A stretch of DNA of 22,495 nt, from positions 1 through 22,495 of IMG/VR virus record IMGVR_UViG_3300032456_000021; one strand, written 5' to 3'. Shown here one piece after another: positions 1 to 8,813 of the stretch. The stretch comes from a virus. A model generated the notes under the pieces. The model was given only the letters and a program-made list of their open reading frames with translations. It was not told the DNA's origin and ran no database searches. The position numbers and the translations under genes were made by a program. How positions within the stretch are numbered: the stretch's first letter is position 1; each line of letters starts with the position of its first letter.

Positions 1-90
1 GCCTGTGTCGCCGTTGATGCGAACCTGCAACGGGGTCACCTGCGTCACCGACCCCCAAGTCAGTCCAATCTTCGACAAAGGGACGGTCAT
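1..90 (-). CDS. Minor tail/baseplate protein, N-terminal 30 codons only (runs off the window)
   Basis: An open frame starts at ATG 90-88 and stays open for exactly 30 codons to the window edge. The start overlaps the stop of the preceding gene in an ATGA arrangement, as elsewhere in this operon. The visible residues include KIGLTWGSVTQVTPLQVRIN and then GDTG. A short beta-strand pattern ending in 'TPLxVRxxGD' is common at the N-terminus of actinophage tail-tip proteins, where it looks like the start of an OB-fold-like domain. That family link is my recollection and the sample is very short. Its position after the hub-like gene suggests a further tail-tip component. Most of the gene lies outside the window. 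Confidence 0.7.
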   Translation of the reverse strand, partial: MTVPLSKIGLTWGSVTQVTPLQVRINGDTG

Positions 91-1172
91 ATCGACTCCA
101 GCTTGATTGTCTCCAGCGCGCCGCCAAGGTCGAGCCGCCACTCAGCGACAGCCCAACTCCCGCTCGCCCCGAGCTGAGCGTCCACGTATGTCACCACATC
201 ATCATGCCAGTGCTCGGGGTTGGTCTGGGTGGATAGGTCAACGGAGGCCGCGACGCGGATGTCGGCTGCGACGATCTTGTCGCCCTGCGCGACCAGCGCT
301 GCCTGCGAGGCGGCCTGCAAGCGCTCCACCTTGTTGATCGTCCGGCCACGACCAGCGACCGACGTCGGGCCGTAAGCGGCGTTGGACACCGTGTAGATGC
401 CGGAACCTTCAGCGCCGATGGCCTCCCCAGCGTCGTCGCGAATGAACACCCAGCGGTTCGGGGTGGAGAAGAAGTCAGCGGAGGCGGTGCGGCTCTCGCC
501 GACAGTGGTGGTGTACCCGGCATCAGCGTCGTATGCCCACATCGGGGCCTTCGTCGACAGCACCACAATCGGGTCGGAGCGAAACCTTCCCTCGCGGTCG
601 CACCACAACGGCCCATACCCAATGCGCTCCAATAGGTCGTTGATGATCTTCAACGTCGTGTTGTCCTGGTCGATCGGCCAGGTCATCGCCGCCGGGAGGG
701 TCGTGGCGATCGCAGCCTGACTGATGGCGTTCGTTTCCCCGGCTGCCGTCAGAATTGCAGCGATCAACGTCAACGGCACCGACCCGGCCGCAGCGGAATA
801 GGTGGACCCGTACGGGGAATCAAACACCGTCAACAGGTCGTAACCCTGAACCCTCCAGATGGCCGGAGTTTCGCCAGCCTCACGGGTTGGGGTGGTCATC
901 GCGTACACCCCAAGGTTCCAGCGCGTCGTCGTCTCGCCATCAGCGGATATCTCCACCCACGGGCGCACCCTGTCCTTTCCCCACGCCAGTTGACGTTGCA
1001 TCGACAGATCACAGGTGCCGTGAATCTTGTTGCTCATATTGCGCGTCACCGATGAGCCATCAACTTGGAGGTCGGCGGAGATGTCTTCGACGAACACGTT
1101 GCCCGACGTCAGCAGGTCGAGGCCAGCAGAAACCTCAGTGACGGGGGACTGGATCAGTGTGATGACACTCAT
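87..1172 (-). CDS. Minor tail / baseplate hub-like protein
   Basis: A 361-residue protein that probably forms part of the tail tip. Near the N-terminus (about residues 30-110) it reads like the gpD/gp44-type hub proteins of actinophages: 'VEDISADLQVDGSSVTRN', then 'RPWVEIS', 'NLGVYAMTTPTRE' and 'VQGYDLLTVFDSPYG'. A second region around residues 165-200 has 'TTLKIINDLLERIGYGPLWC' followed by a conserved-looking 'DREGRFRSDP'. These patterns are known from minor tail proteins that sit downstream of the tape measure; the structural role here is inferred from them and from position. The start codon shares one base with the stop of the upstream gene (TGATG), so translation is probably coupled. The stop overlaps the next start (ATGA). 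No enzymatic motif is visible. Confidence 0.8.
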   Translation of the reverse strand: MSVITLIQSPVTEVSAGLDLLTSGNVFVEDISADLQVDGSSVTRNMSNKIHGTCDLSMQRQLAWGKDRVRPWVEISADGETTTRWNLGVYAMTTPTREAGETPAIWRVQGYDLLTVFDSPYGSTYSAAAGSVPLTLIAAILTAAGETNAISQAAIATTLPAAMTWPIDQDNTTLKIINDLLERIGYGPLWCDREGRFRSDPIVVLSTKAPMWAYDADAGYTTTVGESRTASADFFSTPNRWVFIRDDAGEAIGAEGSGIYTVSNAAYGPTSVAGRGRTINKVERLQAASQAALVAQGDKIVAADIRVAASVDLSTQTNPEHWHDDVVTYVDAQLGASGSWAVAEWRLDLGGALETIKLESI

Positions 1173-1561
1173 CAGACGATCTCACTATGCGACACCTCGG
1201 ACACCGACAGCGTCGAGACCACGGCGTACGTGCGACCGTTCGGTTCGGCCACCTCGACCTGCGCATACGACCCCCACAGCCGCTGGCCACGCGGGGAGCG
1301 GATCAACACCTGGCGGTTGACCTTCTCCTCCAGCCAGGACACCTGATCGCGGTCGGTGAGAATCACAGCAATGGTCGCCATTCGAGTGGTGCCGGGGCGC
1401 GAGACCCACACGGTGCGCCCTGCCGCCAAGCCGCGGGCCTGCCCTTGCCCGACAAGCGGCGAGTTCCAGCCGTTCGAGGCGAGGTCTAGCTCCAGGCTGT
1501 CCGACAAATCAGACGCCAGATGGAACCACACCCGTGTGAAATCTATTTCAGCCACCGTCAC
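1172..1561 (-). CDS. Minor tail protein, distal-tail-like
   Basis: A 129-residue protein encoded immediately after the tape measure. Its GTG start overlaps the tape-measure stop as GTGA, which supports this start and suggests coupled translation. The predicted secondary structure is mainly beta: 'WFHLASDLSDSLELDL', a central 'AGRTVWVSRPG' and 'VSWLEEKVNRQVLIRSPRG', with a turn-rich C-terminus. Position between the tape measure and a hub-like protein is where tailed phages encode a distal tail protein or a small minor tail protein. I recognise no specific domain, so the role rests mainly on synteny. Confidence 0.7.
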   Translation of the reverse strand: MTVAEIDFTRVWFHLASDLSDSLELDLASNGWNSPLVGQGQARGLAAGRTVWVSRPGTTRMATIAVILTDRDQVSWLEEKVNRQVLIRSPRGQRLWGSYAQVEVAEPNGRTYAVVSTLSVSEVSHSEIV

Positions 1562-4500
1562 CCACCTGCCCGTATCGCTTGCTGAATCACCTTAGCCAAC
1601 CCTGGGCCGACAGCGTTGATGAACGCCTGCGGGTCAGGGCCGCCCGACAAGCCAGAGCCCCCGCTCGTCGTGAGCATCCCAGAGTTGATCAACTGGGCGA
1701 CGAAGGCTGCGTTCGCTGCCGCGGACGCAGCGTCTTCAGCGGCGGTGGACGGGGTGAACGGGCCGGACGGAGCGGCGGCGGCAGGCGCGACAGGCGGACG
1801 GTACACGGGAATGGCGGCTGGGGGCAGTGCGTACACGGCCGCCGTGGCGGCGGCAGCGCCGGGGGCCGGAGCGGCGGCAGCAGCGGCAGCGGCAGCGGCA
1901 CCAGTGACGTAGCCGTCGATTGCCACGTTCGACAGTCCGAGCCCAGCAGCGACACCAGCAACAGTGCTGACGCTGAAGCCGAGGGCAGTGGCCTTCGCTG
2001 TAGCTGCCGCTGTCTGCTTCTTCAGTTCGGCCGCCACGTCAGCGGCAGAGGAACCCTGGCTGATCATCACTTGGCCGAGGTTCGCGATCGCGTCGAACGC
2101 GCCGGTCAGCGACGCCAGGTTCGCCGAACCGAGCACCGTCGTCGTGTCAGTTGAGAGCGCCTTGCCAGCCTTGATCTCATCGAAGAGTGCCTTATCGGCA
2201 GCGTTCAGCTTCGAGTAATCAGACGCGCCGAGTGTGAACACTTGGCCGATCTGCGTGTCGAAGTTGGACAACACCGACTGCACGGCGGTCGTCACCCCGG
2301 CCTGCGCTGAAGCAAGAGCGCCTGCGTTGCCGTTGGGGCCGGTCGCCTGAGAGCCGAACGACTTCTGATACAAGTCGGTGGCTGCCAGGTCGGCGGCGAT
2401 CTGCCTGATCTGCGCTGCGGCGTCGGCGGCAGTGGAGACGAACTGCCCGAGCGCAGCGCCCGAAAGGCCGAGCGAATCAGCCAGGCCCGCGACACCGGCC
2501 TGATCGAAACCCATCGACACAGCAAGCTGGGTGAGTACGTCCACCTGCTGTTGGAGCTGGATGGCGACCGTTGACGCGTCGACGCCCTGGCTAAGCATCA
2601 CCTGGCCGAACTCAGCGATCGCGTCGAACGCGCCGGTCAACTGTTGGATGTTCGCCACGCCGAGGGCGTCGTTGATGTCCAGCGTTGTCGTCGCCCCCTC
2701 ACCCGACAGTGAGTCGCGCAGGCTGCTGAATGCTGTAGTGAGCGCGCCGCGGGCTTGCAGCAACGAGTTGCCGGTGTTGAGTTCAGCGCCCGACCCAACC
2801 ATCCCAGCGAAGATGTCCGACCCGACACCCTTCAACGCGTCAGCCGCACCAGAACCAGCGGAGCGAGCCGCAGCGACGACGCGGTCGACGAGACGAGTGG
2901 CAGCGCCCGACACCAAGGCGGCCGTGCTTTGGAGGCCGACGGCGAGACCCTCGCCCATGAACACGCCGATCTGCCTGAACACCTTCGACGGCGACGCGAT
3001 GCCCGACTGTTTGCGCGCCGCGATGGCCATTTTCGACGCCATAATCACGGCTGCCGTCACCGGCTTGTAGGTGTTGGCGGTGACGCCCCTCGCCGCCCCC
3101 GTGGCGATGTCGGAACCAAACCTCCACCATTCACCCTGCGTCTTTGAGGAGGAAGGGATGTCGACCTTGGGGGCCTTGGGGGCCTCAATATCGCCAATCG
3201 GCCGATTGAACTTCCCCTTGCCAACGCCGAACAGGGTGACGCCTTCCAGGGCGGACTGGGCGTCCCTCTTCAGCTTGACCTTGTCCAACTCGGGCTTGAT
3301 TGTCGCGGGGATGCTGTCGAACAACGCGCGGATCGCGGCGGTGGCTTCTGGGTTGTCTTTCACTGCCGCCAACAGCGCGCTCTTGTACGAGTCGGTAGCG
3401 AATGCCGCCGCCTCGGGGGTTAGGATCGCCCCGCTCCCGACGCCCTCCGAAACAATTGTCCCAATCCTGCTACTGATGTCGTTCAGCGCCAGGTTGAACT
3501 CAGAGCTGCCAGCCCCCGACCGTAGTGCTTCTGCGAGTTGAGCGCCCTGACTCTTCGCCCCAACGACTGCCGTGTCGATCTGCAAACCAAGCGACCCGCC
3601 CTTGGGGCCGAACGCGGCGTTGATGTTGTCTTGCGCTCCCTTGACCGCAGCGGCGACGCCGTCGTACCCGTCGGCCAACCTCTTAGTGTCGTCGATATGC
3701 CTCTGAAAGGCCGGGTCGAGAGTCTCTATGGCATCTTTCATCCGGCCCAAGGTGTCGGTGGTGCCTGGCCCGCCGAGGGCGAGGAAGGCGGCAGCAGACC
3801 AGCGCTTTATCGGCCCGTCAGCACCGAACTGCGCCTTGACGTTGACAGACTCGATCTCCTTGGCCACGCCCACGAACACGGTACCGACATCAAAGGCAGC
3901 CTTTTGGATGTCGGTGAGTTTGCCGAACTCTCCAGAGCCCTTACTCCCGCCGATTGAGCTGAGCAGACGCTCCACGGCTGGCTGGCCTTCACGAAAAGCG
4001 GCGAACAACTCTCGACTGTTGACCCCAGCGTCCAGAAGGGTCTTCAGCGTCTCAGGCTTCAGCAGCTTAGTGATCTCGTCGGTAAGTCCAGCCTCCCCTT
4101 CCAGACTGAACGCGTCGCGCAGGTCAAGTACTGCATCTTTGCCCGCTTTGAGCGCCGCTTCCAACTTGCCACGAATGACGGACCCAATTTCAGCCAACCG
4201 CTCCTTGAACAGTTTCGCGGCCCGTTCAGCCTTGCCGAGCTGGGTGCCTAGCAGGGAGGCTCCCGCGGCGGCGACGCCAATCACTGGGTTCTGGGTAATC
4301 AGGCCCGCCGTCAGCCCGGCGGTAGCGGCGCTTAGTAGCCCACTTCCGCCAGCCGCGCCCTCGGCGCGGCCAGCCATGAATCCACCTAGTGCCGCCAGCC
4401 CCGCTTCAGCGCCTGTCCGCAGCCCGTTGACCAACGTGCGGCCGATGGACTTCCCCTGCGAAATAGAGAACTGCTCAACCGCCGACAACGCCGACCGAAA

Positions 4501-7500
4501 CCCGTCCTTGATCGCACCGCCGCCAGCACGGAAGGATTCGGCGAAAGCCTTCACGAATGCCTTGCCCCCCGACGTGCCGGGGCCGATGTAGGCGTTGGTC
4601 GCATTGAGCGCTGCGATGTACCCCTTCACTGGTGCCGCCAAAGCGGGGCCGAGACCCTTGCTGGCCTGGACTAGCCCGCCGAAGACGCCCCTGATGGCAA
4701 GGCCACCCTGCTGCAACGTGTCTCGCAGCCGAAGCCCGTTTATCTGAGCGGCGGTAAGCCCGGTGCTCAGCTCGCGGATACGATCGGTCGCCTCCCTCAT
4801 GGAGGTGGGGCTGCCGAATACTTGGCGAGGTTCCCCTAGAACGCGGAGTTGGTTGGCCAACCCTCGCGCCTCCCTCTCCGCCCCCCTGAAGAGGTTGCCG
4901 ATCGCCCGTCGGTCGGCGGCCCCAGCCCCACCGAACAGGCTGCTGAGGAAATCGCCACCGCGGCCGAATGACGCCTTCAGCCCCGATGCGAACGACGTCC
5001 CCGCAGTAGCCCCGCCAGTACGGAACAGCCCCAGCAGGCGTGGACCGAAGATAGCCGCAGCGAGGGCGATCCCAAGGACCACCCCGAGGTTGTCGAAGAT
5101 GAGCCCCAGCCCAGCCTGAAGGACGTCGCCGAAGGAAGGGAGGTTGGATGCGACACCCTCAATGAAGCCCTTGACGAAGCGGAAGCCGATCACCACGGCA
5201 GCGGCAGCGATGGCGGCGACGGCCTTCAAGAACAACGGGCTGGACACGATTGTGCCGATAGTGCGGCCAACCGCTTCCACGAAGTCGAGAACACCGGAGA
5301 TGTACCGCTTGATGTTCGGGCCGGAGAACAGCTCAGTGAAGAACTCCGCAACCCGCCGCCCGATCGGCTGGAGCGCCTTGCCGATGGCGGGGCCAACCAG
5401 CACCGCCGCGGCGGCCACAGCCCCGAGTATGGGGCCGCCGATCGCCAGGCCCGTCACCCCGGCGGTGAGGGCGATGAGTAGCTTCGTCTTCTGCTTCTCA
5501 AGGCCCGAGAAATCACCACTGAATGCCGCACCGATGGCGTTCGCTAGTTCGTGGAAACCGTCGATGGCAGTCTGGAGCCCCGGACGAACGTAGGTGTAAA
5601 TGCCTTTGGCAATATCGACAACCCGGTCAACGAGCCCCAACACCACGCCAACGGCGACAGAGACGGCTGGGACGAAGTTGCGGCCTACGAAGATCGCGAA
5701 CTCGGCAAGGGCTGGGATCACCTTCTCAACGATGAAAGAGGTGGCCGTGAACAGGGCACGCTTGATGGTGTCGCCGAGGTCGCGGAAGAACCGAGAGGCA
5801 GGCTTGACCTCTCGCTCTATGCGGTCGGCTGTGCCGCCAACCGCCTCCTTGGTCCGCGCGAACGCGTCGATGACGGTATGGACGGCGGTGATGATGCCAT
5901 CCCAGATGCGGCTGCCCTGTGTGACGAGGTAGCGCCCCAGAAGGGAGATGGCCTCGCGGAAGTCGGCAGAGCGGGTGCGCAGGACGTTGAACGCTGCACC
6001 CACGGTCGCCACGCCGACAAGCAGAAGGCCCATCGGCGAGAGGAGGAGCTGGGCGGAAACGGCCAGCAGCTTGAAGACCTCCACCGCACCCTTCGCCACA
6101 ACGACCGCCGTGAGCGCGACAGCCGCCCCGGTGAGGGCCTCGCGGAGAATGAGGAGAGGACCACTGAGCGCCTCGCCCTTGACAAAGTCAGCCAAACTCT
6201 GCAAGACGGTCTGAGCGCCCAAGACGGCGACCTTCAGTGGCCCTGCGATGGTGCCGATGATGGCCGCGCCGAAATCGTCGAACGATTCCTTGAGGTTGGC
6301 GACTCGACCGCCCAGGGTCTTGGCCAGATCGGCGCTCGCCCCCGCCAAGCGGGGGTCGCTGGCAAGGCCGGTGATGAGCCCGTTGACGACGGCGTCAGCG
6401 CTCAGCTCCCCGGCCTCCTGCAAGGCCACGAGCGCCTGGACGTCGCCGCCTGTGACCTGGTCGGCGAGAATCTGACGAATGTTCAGGCCCGGCAGGTTCT
6501 CGGCGAGCTGGTTGAGTTCGTCGCCTTGCAACCTGCCGGTCGAGACGATCTGGCCAAGCGCTCGCTGGATGCGGTTGAGTGAGTCGACCCCGCCGCCGGT
6601 CAAGGCGACGGCGTCGGCGATGGCCTGGACGCGAGGAAGAACCTGATCGACCGGGGTCTTGATGGCGAGGAAGCCCTTGGCGAGATCAGCGACACCAACG
6701 AGATCGAAGGGCGTCTCTTTGGCAAACTGCTTCACCTGGGCGAGCAGGGTGTTGGTGTCGTCGATGTTGCCAGTGAGGGCAAGGAACTGCTTGTTGATGC
6801 GCTCCAGATCAGAGAAGCGCCTGAAGCCAGAGGTCAGCAACGCCCCAATGCCAACGCCACCGGCGAGACCTCCTAGACCTATTCCGCCCCCAGCGCCCCG
6901 CCCGCTCACCGCTCCGAGCACACCCGTCGACGAGGCAGCTCGCGCCTGCTGGATGATGCGCTGCTGACGGATAGTTGACGACCGGAGTTCCTTCTCCTGG
7001 CGCGAGAATGACGACCGGATCAACGTCTCGCGCGTGCGTAACTCGCGAGGCAGCGTCTGATTGAACCCTGAGTCGGTACGGCGCAGAGAGCTGCCAAACT
7101 TGCTCAGGGTTGAGGTGAGCCCGCTGAACGACTTTGAGATCGCGCTGGTCGCGGTGCGGGCGATCCCAGCTATGGTCGCCCCGAGCGCCTTCTCCAACCG
7201 CCCAATAGTGCGCAAGACTTCCTGCACGATCAGTACCCGCTGCTTGCCCGCGTACCGAGCTGCAACCACCTGCTGCTGGGCGGCACCCTGGGCACCCGAC
7301 GCGGCGCGGGAGTTCTCGCCCTTCAGGGTCTCGATGCGGAGCTGGGCGTCACGCGAGAAGCGCTCCCGATCAGTGATGGCCCCCTGACGCTCCGTGGAGC
7401 GGGCGCGGTATTGGGCGGCGGCGATCGCCTTTTCAAGCTGCCCGATCCGCTGAAGCGCGTCGCCAAGATTGTACGCCTCCTGCGATGCGGCATTCAGATT

Positions 7501-7752
7501 CTTCGAGAAGACCTTGGCCCCATTGCCAGCCTGTACGGCGCTCTTGCCAGCAGCGTTCACCGCGTCTTGAATCTTCTTCACTCCATCGGCGGTAGCCGAA
7601 CTGTTGAAAATCTTCTTGAATTCGGCGAACCCCTGCGTGACGCCACGAGAGCAGGCCGCCTCAATAACCTTCGCGATGGCGTCGACTGAGTCCGCGTCGA
7701 GCTGAGCGCCGATGAAAACAGTGCCGTCAGAATTTGCGGTGAACCCAGCCAC
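1558..7752 (-). CDS. Tail tape measure protein
   Basis: A 2064-residue tape measure, the internal tail protein that sets tail length and is threaded into the cell at infection. The conserved N-terminal tape-measure domain lies around residues 335-470, with 'ETPFDLVGVADLAKGFL', 'LNRIQRALGQIVSTGRLQGD' and 'LNQLAENLPG'. Residues 1-260 are helical and Ser/Arg/Gln rich. Several long hydrophobic stretches follow (about 546-590, 688-708, 758-790, 840-857, 886-907 and 1135-1166), typical of proteins that insert in the host membrane. Near the C-terminus an approximately 130-residue unit occurs twice (cores at 1705 and 1882), then an Ala/Pro linker (about 1955-2030) and a short terminal helix. The GTG start at 7752 has no Shine-Dalgarno sequence but a TAGTCT box 6 nt upstream. 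No peptidase or lysozyme motif was seen. Confidence 0.95.
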   Translation of the reverse strand: MAGFTANSDGTVFIGAQLDADSVDAIAKVIEAACSRGVTQGFAEFKKIFNSSATADGVKKIQDAVNAAGKSAVQAGNGAKVFSKNLNAASQEAYNLGDALQRIGQLEKAIAAAQYRARSTERQGAITDRERFSRDAQLRIETLKGENSRAASGAQGAAQQQVVAARYAGKQRVLIVQEVLRTIGRLEKALGATIAGIARTATSAISKSFSGLTSTLSKFGSSLRRTDSGFNQTLPRELRTRETLIRSSFSRQEKELRSSTIRQQRIIQQARAASSTGVLGAVSGRGAGGGIGLGGLAGGVGIGALLTSGFRRFSDLERINKQFLALTGNIDDTNTLLAQVKQFAKETPFDLVGVADLAKGFLAIKTPVDQVLPRVQAIADAVALTGGGVDSLNRIQRALGQIVSTGRLQGDELNQLAENLPGLNIRQILADQVTGGDVQALVALQEAGELSADAVVNGLITGLASDPRLAGASADLAKTLGGRVANLKESFDDFGAAIIGTIAGPLKVAVLGAQTVLQSLADFVKGEALSGPLLILREALTGAAVALTAVVVAKGAVEVFKLLAVSAQLLLSPMGLLLVGVATVGAAFNVLRTRSADFREAISLLGRYLVTQGSRIWDGIITAVHTVIDAFARTKEAVGGTADRIEREVKPASRFFRDLGDTIKRALFTATSFIVEKVIPALAEFAIFVGRNFVPAVSVAVGVVLGLVDRVVDIAKGIYTYVRPGLQTAIDGFHELANAIGAAFSGDFSGLEKQKTKLLIALTAGVTGLAIGGPILGAVAAAAVLVGPAIGKALQPIGRRVAEFFTELFSGPNIKRYISGVLDFVEAVGRTIGTIVSSPLFLKAVAAIAAAAVVIGFRFVKGFIEGVASNLPSFGDVLQAGLGLIFDNLGVVLGIALAAAIFGPRLLGLFRTGGATAGTSFASGLKASFGRGGDFLSSLFGGAGAADRRAIGNLFRGAEREARGLANQLRVLGEPRQVFGSPTSMREATDRIRELSTGLTAAQINGLRLRDTLQQGGLAIRGVFGGLVQASKGLGPALAAPVKGYIAALNATNAYIGPGTSGGKAFVKAFAESFRAGGGAIKDGFRSALSAVEQFSISQGKSIGRTLVNGLRTGAEAGLAALGGFMAGRAEGAAGGSGLLSAATAGLTAGLITQNPVIGVAAAGASLLGTQLGKAERAAKLFKERLAEIGSVIRGKLEAALKAGKDAVLDLRDAFSLEGEAGLTDEITKLLKPETLKTLLDAGVNSRELFAAFREGQPAVERLLSSIGGSKGSGEFGKLTDIQKAAFDVGTVFVGVAKEIESVNVKAQFGADGPIKRWSAAAFLALGGPGTTDTLGRMKDAIETLDPAFQRHIDDTKRLADGYDGVAAAVKGAQDNINAAFGPKGGSLGLQIDTAVVGAKSQGAQLAEALRSGAGSSEFNLALNDISSRIGTIVSEGVGSGAILTPEAAAFATDSYKSALLAAVKDNPEATAAIRALFDSIPATIKPELDKVKLKRDAQSALEGVTLFGVGKGKFNRPIGDIEAPKAPKVDIPSSSKTQGEWWRFGSDIATGAARGVTANTYKPVTAAVIMASKMAIAARKQSGIASPSKVFRQIGVFMGEGLAVGLQSTAALVSGAATRLVDRVVAAARSAGSGAADALKGVGSDIFAGMVGSGAELNTGNSLLQARGALTTAFSSLRDSLSGEGATTTLDINDALGVANIQQLTGAFDAIAEFGQVMLSQGVDASTVAIQLQQQVDVLTQLAVSMGFDQAGVAGLADSLGLSGAALGQFVSTAADAAAQIRQIAADLAATDLYQKSFGSQATGPNGNAGALASAQAGVTTAVQSVLSNFDTQIGQVFTLGASDYSKLNAADKALFDEIKAGKALSTDTTTVLGSANLASLTGAFDAIANLGQVMISQGSSAADVAAELKKQTAAATAKATALGFSVSTVAGVAAGLGLSNVAIDGYVTGAAAAAAAAAAPAPGAAAATAAVYALPPAAIPVYRPPVAPAAAAPSGPFTPSTAAEDAASAAANAAFVAQLINSGMLTTSGGSGLSGGPDPQAFINAVGPGLAKVIQQAIRAGG

Positions 7753-7764
7753 GGCTGAAGACTA
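7753..7764 (-). promoter_or_regulatory. Candidate leaderless -10 box before the tape measure
   Basis: TAGTCT (7764-7759) fits TANNNT and is followed by exactly six bases and then the GTG start at 7752, so transcription could begin at the start codon. There is no Shine-Dalgarno sequence in the 52-nt gap after the chaperone gene. No convincing -35 box is present at 16-18 nt; the best hexamer there is CTCAAC. Confidence 0.4.
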
Positions 7765-7804
7765 GCCGACGACTAGGGCTGGTTGAGGCTTCGCGCCGAA
7801 AGGG

Positions 7805-8173
7805 TCAGCGCGTCGCGGTCTTGCGCGGAGGCTTTGGGCTGATGGGAGTGCGCCGGACGGGCGCTGGCGGAACAGGCGTGCTCGCAGCGTCGATCAGCGC
7901 TTCGAGCAACTTGCCCAACTTCTCACCATCAAGGTTCGGCACTTTCGAGAGCGCCTCAGCGAACGCGACCGATTCCTCTGGGACGATGATCCCGCGGATG
8001 AACCGAGCGATGCCGCCGGAATCGCCAGACATAATGTCGGAAACGGCGAACGAGTTGATGTCACACACGATCGTCCACTCCGCCCCGAGGAGGCGCACGG
8101 TCTTGGTGGGGGCGGGAGTGAGGTCGAACCCGAGCTGTGAGTCGAGGTCCAGAATCTTCTGCGGTGATGCCAT
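7805..8173 (-). CDS. Tail assembly chaperone
   Basis: A 122-residue protein just upstream of the tape measure, where siphoviruses encode the chaperone that binds the tape measure during tail assembly. The body has 'KTVRLLGAEWTIVCDIN', an acidic/helical middle and 'GEKLGKLLEALIDAAS', followed by a Pro/Lys/Arg-rich tail ('PVPPAPVRRTPISPKPPRK'). This layout fits known chaperones of this type. I place the start at ATG 8173 (reading MASPQK) rather than ATG 8182, because 8182 lies inside a strong -10 box (TAGTAT) and 8173 is 7 nt after it. Many such genes use a ribosomal frameshift; a CCCAAAG heptamer lies in the correct frame at 7838-7832, but the new frame closes after about 19 codons, just before the tape measure. 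Confidence 0.85.
   Translation of the reverse strand: MASPQKILDLDSQLGFDLTPAPTKTVRLLGAEWTIVCDINSFAVSDIMSGDSGGIARFIRGIIVPEESVAFAEALSKVPNLDGEKLGKLLEALIDAASTPVPPAPVRRTPISPKPPRKTATR
7832..7838 (-). promoter_or_regulatory. Candidate -1 frameshift heptamer CCCAAAG in the chaperone gene
   Basis: On the minus strand the heptamer reads C CCA AAG relative to the zero frame, matching the X XXY YYZ rule for -1 slippage. It lies nine codons before the normal stop. GC-rich sequence with CGCG repeats follows and could fold. A -1 shift would replace the last residues with a short alternative tail (ASAQDRDALTLSARSLNQP) ending at a TAG about 26 nt before the tape-measure start. The site is in the place where chaperone frameshifts normally occur, but the extension is unusually short. 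Confidence 0.35.
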
Positions 8174-8209
8174 GCCCGACATACTACGTCACGGAGCGCT
8201 CTGGCGCTA
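8174..8209 (-). promoter_or_regulatory. Promoter of the chaperone/tape-measure genes (TAGCGC-N17-TAGTAT)
   Basis: A -10 box TAGTAT (8186-8181) lies 17 nt from TAGCGC (8209-8204). The -10 region TGACGTAGTATGTC matches 13 of 14 bases of the region in front of the glycosyltransferase cassette at 16456, and the -35 boxes differ by one base (TAGCGC versus TTGCGC). The ATG at 8173 begins 7 nt after the -10, so the transcript would be nearly or fully leaderless. The element spans the gap after the stop at 8216. Confidence 0.65.
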
Positions 8210-8215
8210 GCACCA

Positions 8216-8812
8216 CTACTTGAAGGCCGCCCGGATCGCCCGCTCCATGCCGCGCTGGAGGAACCTGTATGGACGGTTGCCTGGGTGGTCGACCGATTTG
8301 GCTTTCACCAATTTCTGACGAGACAGGCGGTTGTTGTTCGCCAGGCCCTGGGCGCGTTGGCGCTTGGACGCTTTGCCGGACTCCAGCCGAATGATGGAAC
8401 CATCACCAGCCGTCTTCGTTGAGCGCGCGTCCCCCGAGGACGGGAAGACGAGAAAGGGCGCGTTCACGGCGTTGATCGGGTGTCCAGGGGAGCCGAACTC
8501 CAACGCCGCAGTCTTTTTCTGGTCGCCGATGACCTTGCCGGTCATGATGATCGGGAACGTGTTGACGCCGTTCGGAAAGTCCAACTCCACCTTGATGCCC
8601 CCCAACAGGTGACGGGCTCCCTTCTTGCGGCGCAGAGGCGGGCGGTCGTTGACCAGCTCCGACGAAACGATGCGCTTCGCCTCGGCAGCGGCCTCATCGA
8701 CCAAGGTCTTCAACTGGCGGTACGCCTGCTCCGCTGCCGCTGCCTCCACGGCCCGAGCGAAGCCAGAGCTACCCCTCAGCGAGCGAGTGATGCGTACTGG
8801 GCCTTGGGCCAT
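8216..8812 (-). CDS. HK97 gp10-like head-tail joining / tail completion protein
   Basis: A 198-residue basic protein of the HK97-gp10-like type, thought to act at the neck or tail top. Evidence: an N-terminal helix rich in Ala/Glu (about residues 15-52), then 'TAALEFGSPGHPI' near 103-115, 'APFLVFPSSG', and a C-terminal 'VDHPGNRPYRFLQRGMERAI', which corresponds to the 'hPGtrPxxFl' signature of that family. The middle has an unusually long Lys/Arg-rich insertion (about residues 140-170), possibly a disordered or nucleic-acid-contacting loop. The ATG start lies one base after the stop of the upstream gene (TGAcATG), so translation is probably coupled. It is followed by the promoter that drives the chaperone gene. 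Confidence 0.8.
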   Translation of the reverse strand: MAQGPVRITRSLRGSSGFARAVEAAAAEQAYRQLKTLVDEAAAEAKRIVSSELVNDRPPLRRKKGARHLLGGIKVELDFPNGVNTFPIIMTGKVIGDQKKTAALEFGSPGHPINAVNAPFLVFPSSGDARSTKTAGDGSIIRLESGKASKRQRAQGLANNNRLSRQKLVKAKSVDHPGNRPYRFLQRGMERAIRAAFK

Positions 8813-8813
8813 G

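Noticed and set aside
5551-6582. A 343-codon plus-strand open frame inside the tape measure
   Set aside because: Antisense to a clearly coding tape-measure region. The composition is Arg/Asp/Gly-rich, as expected for a mirrored frame.
8174-8182. ATG 8182 as the start of the tail chaperone
   Set aside because: This ATG is inside the TAGTAT -10 box; the mRNA would begin after it. ATG 8173 fits both the promoter and the sister promoter at 16456.
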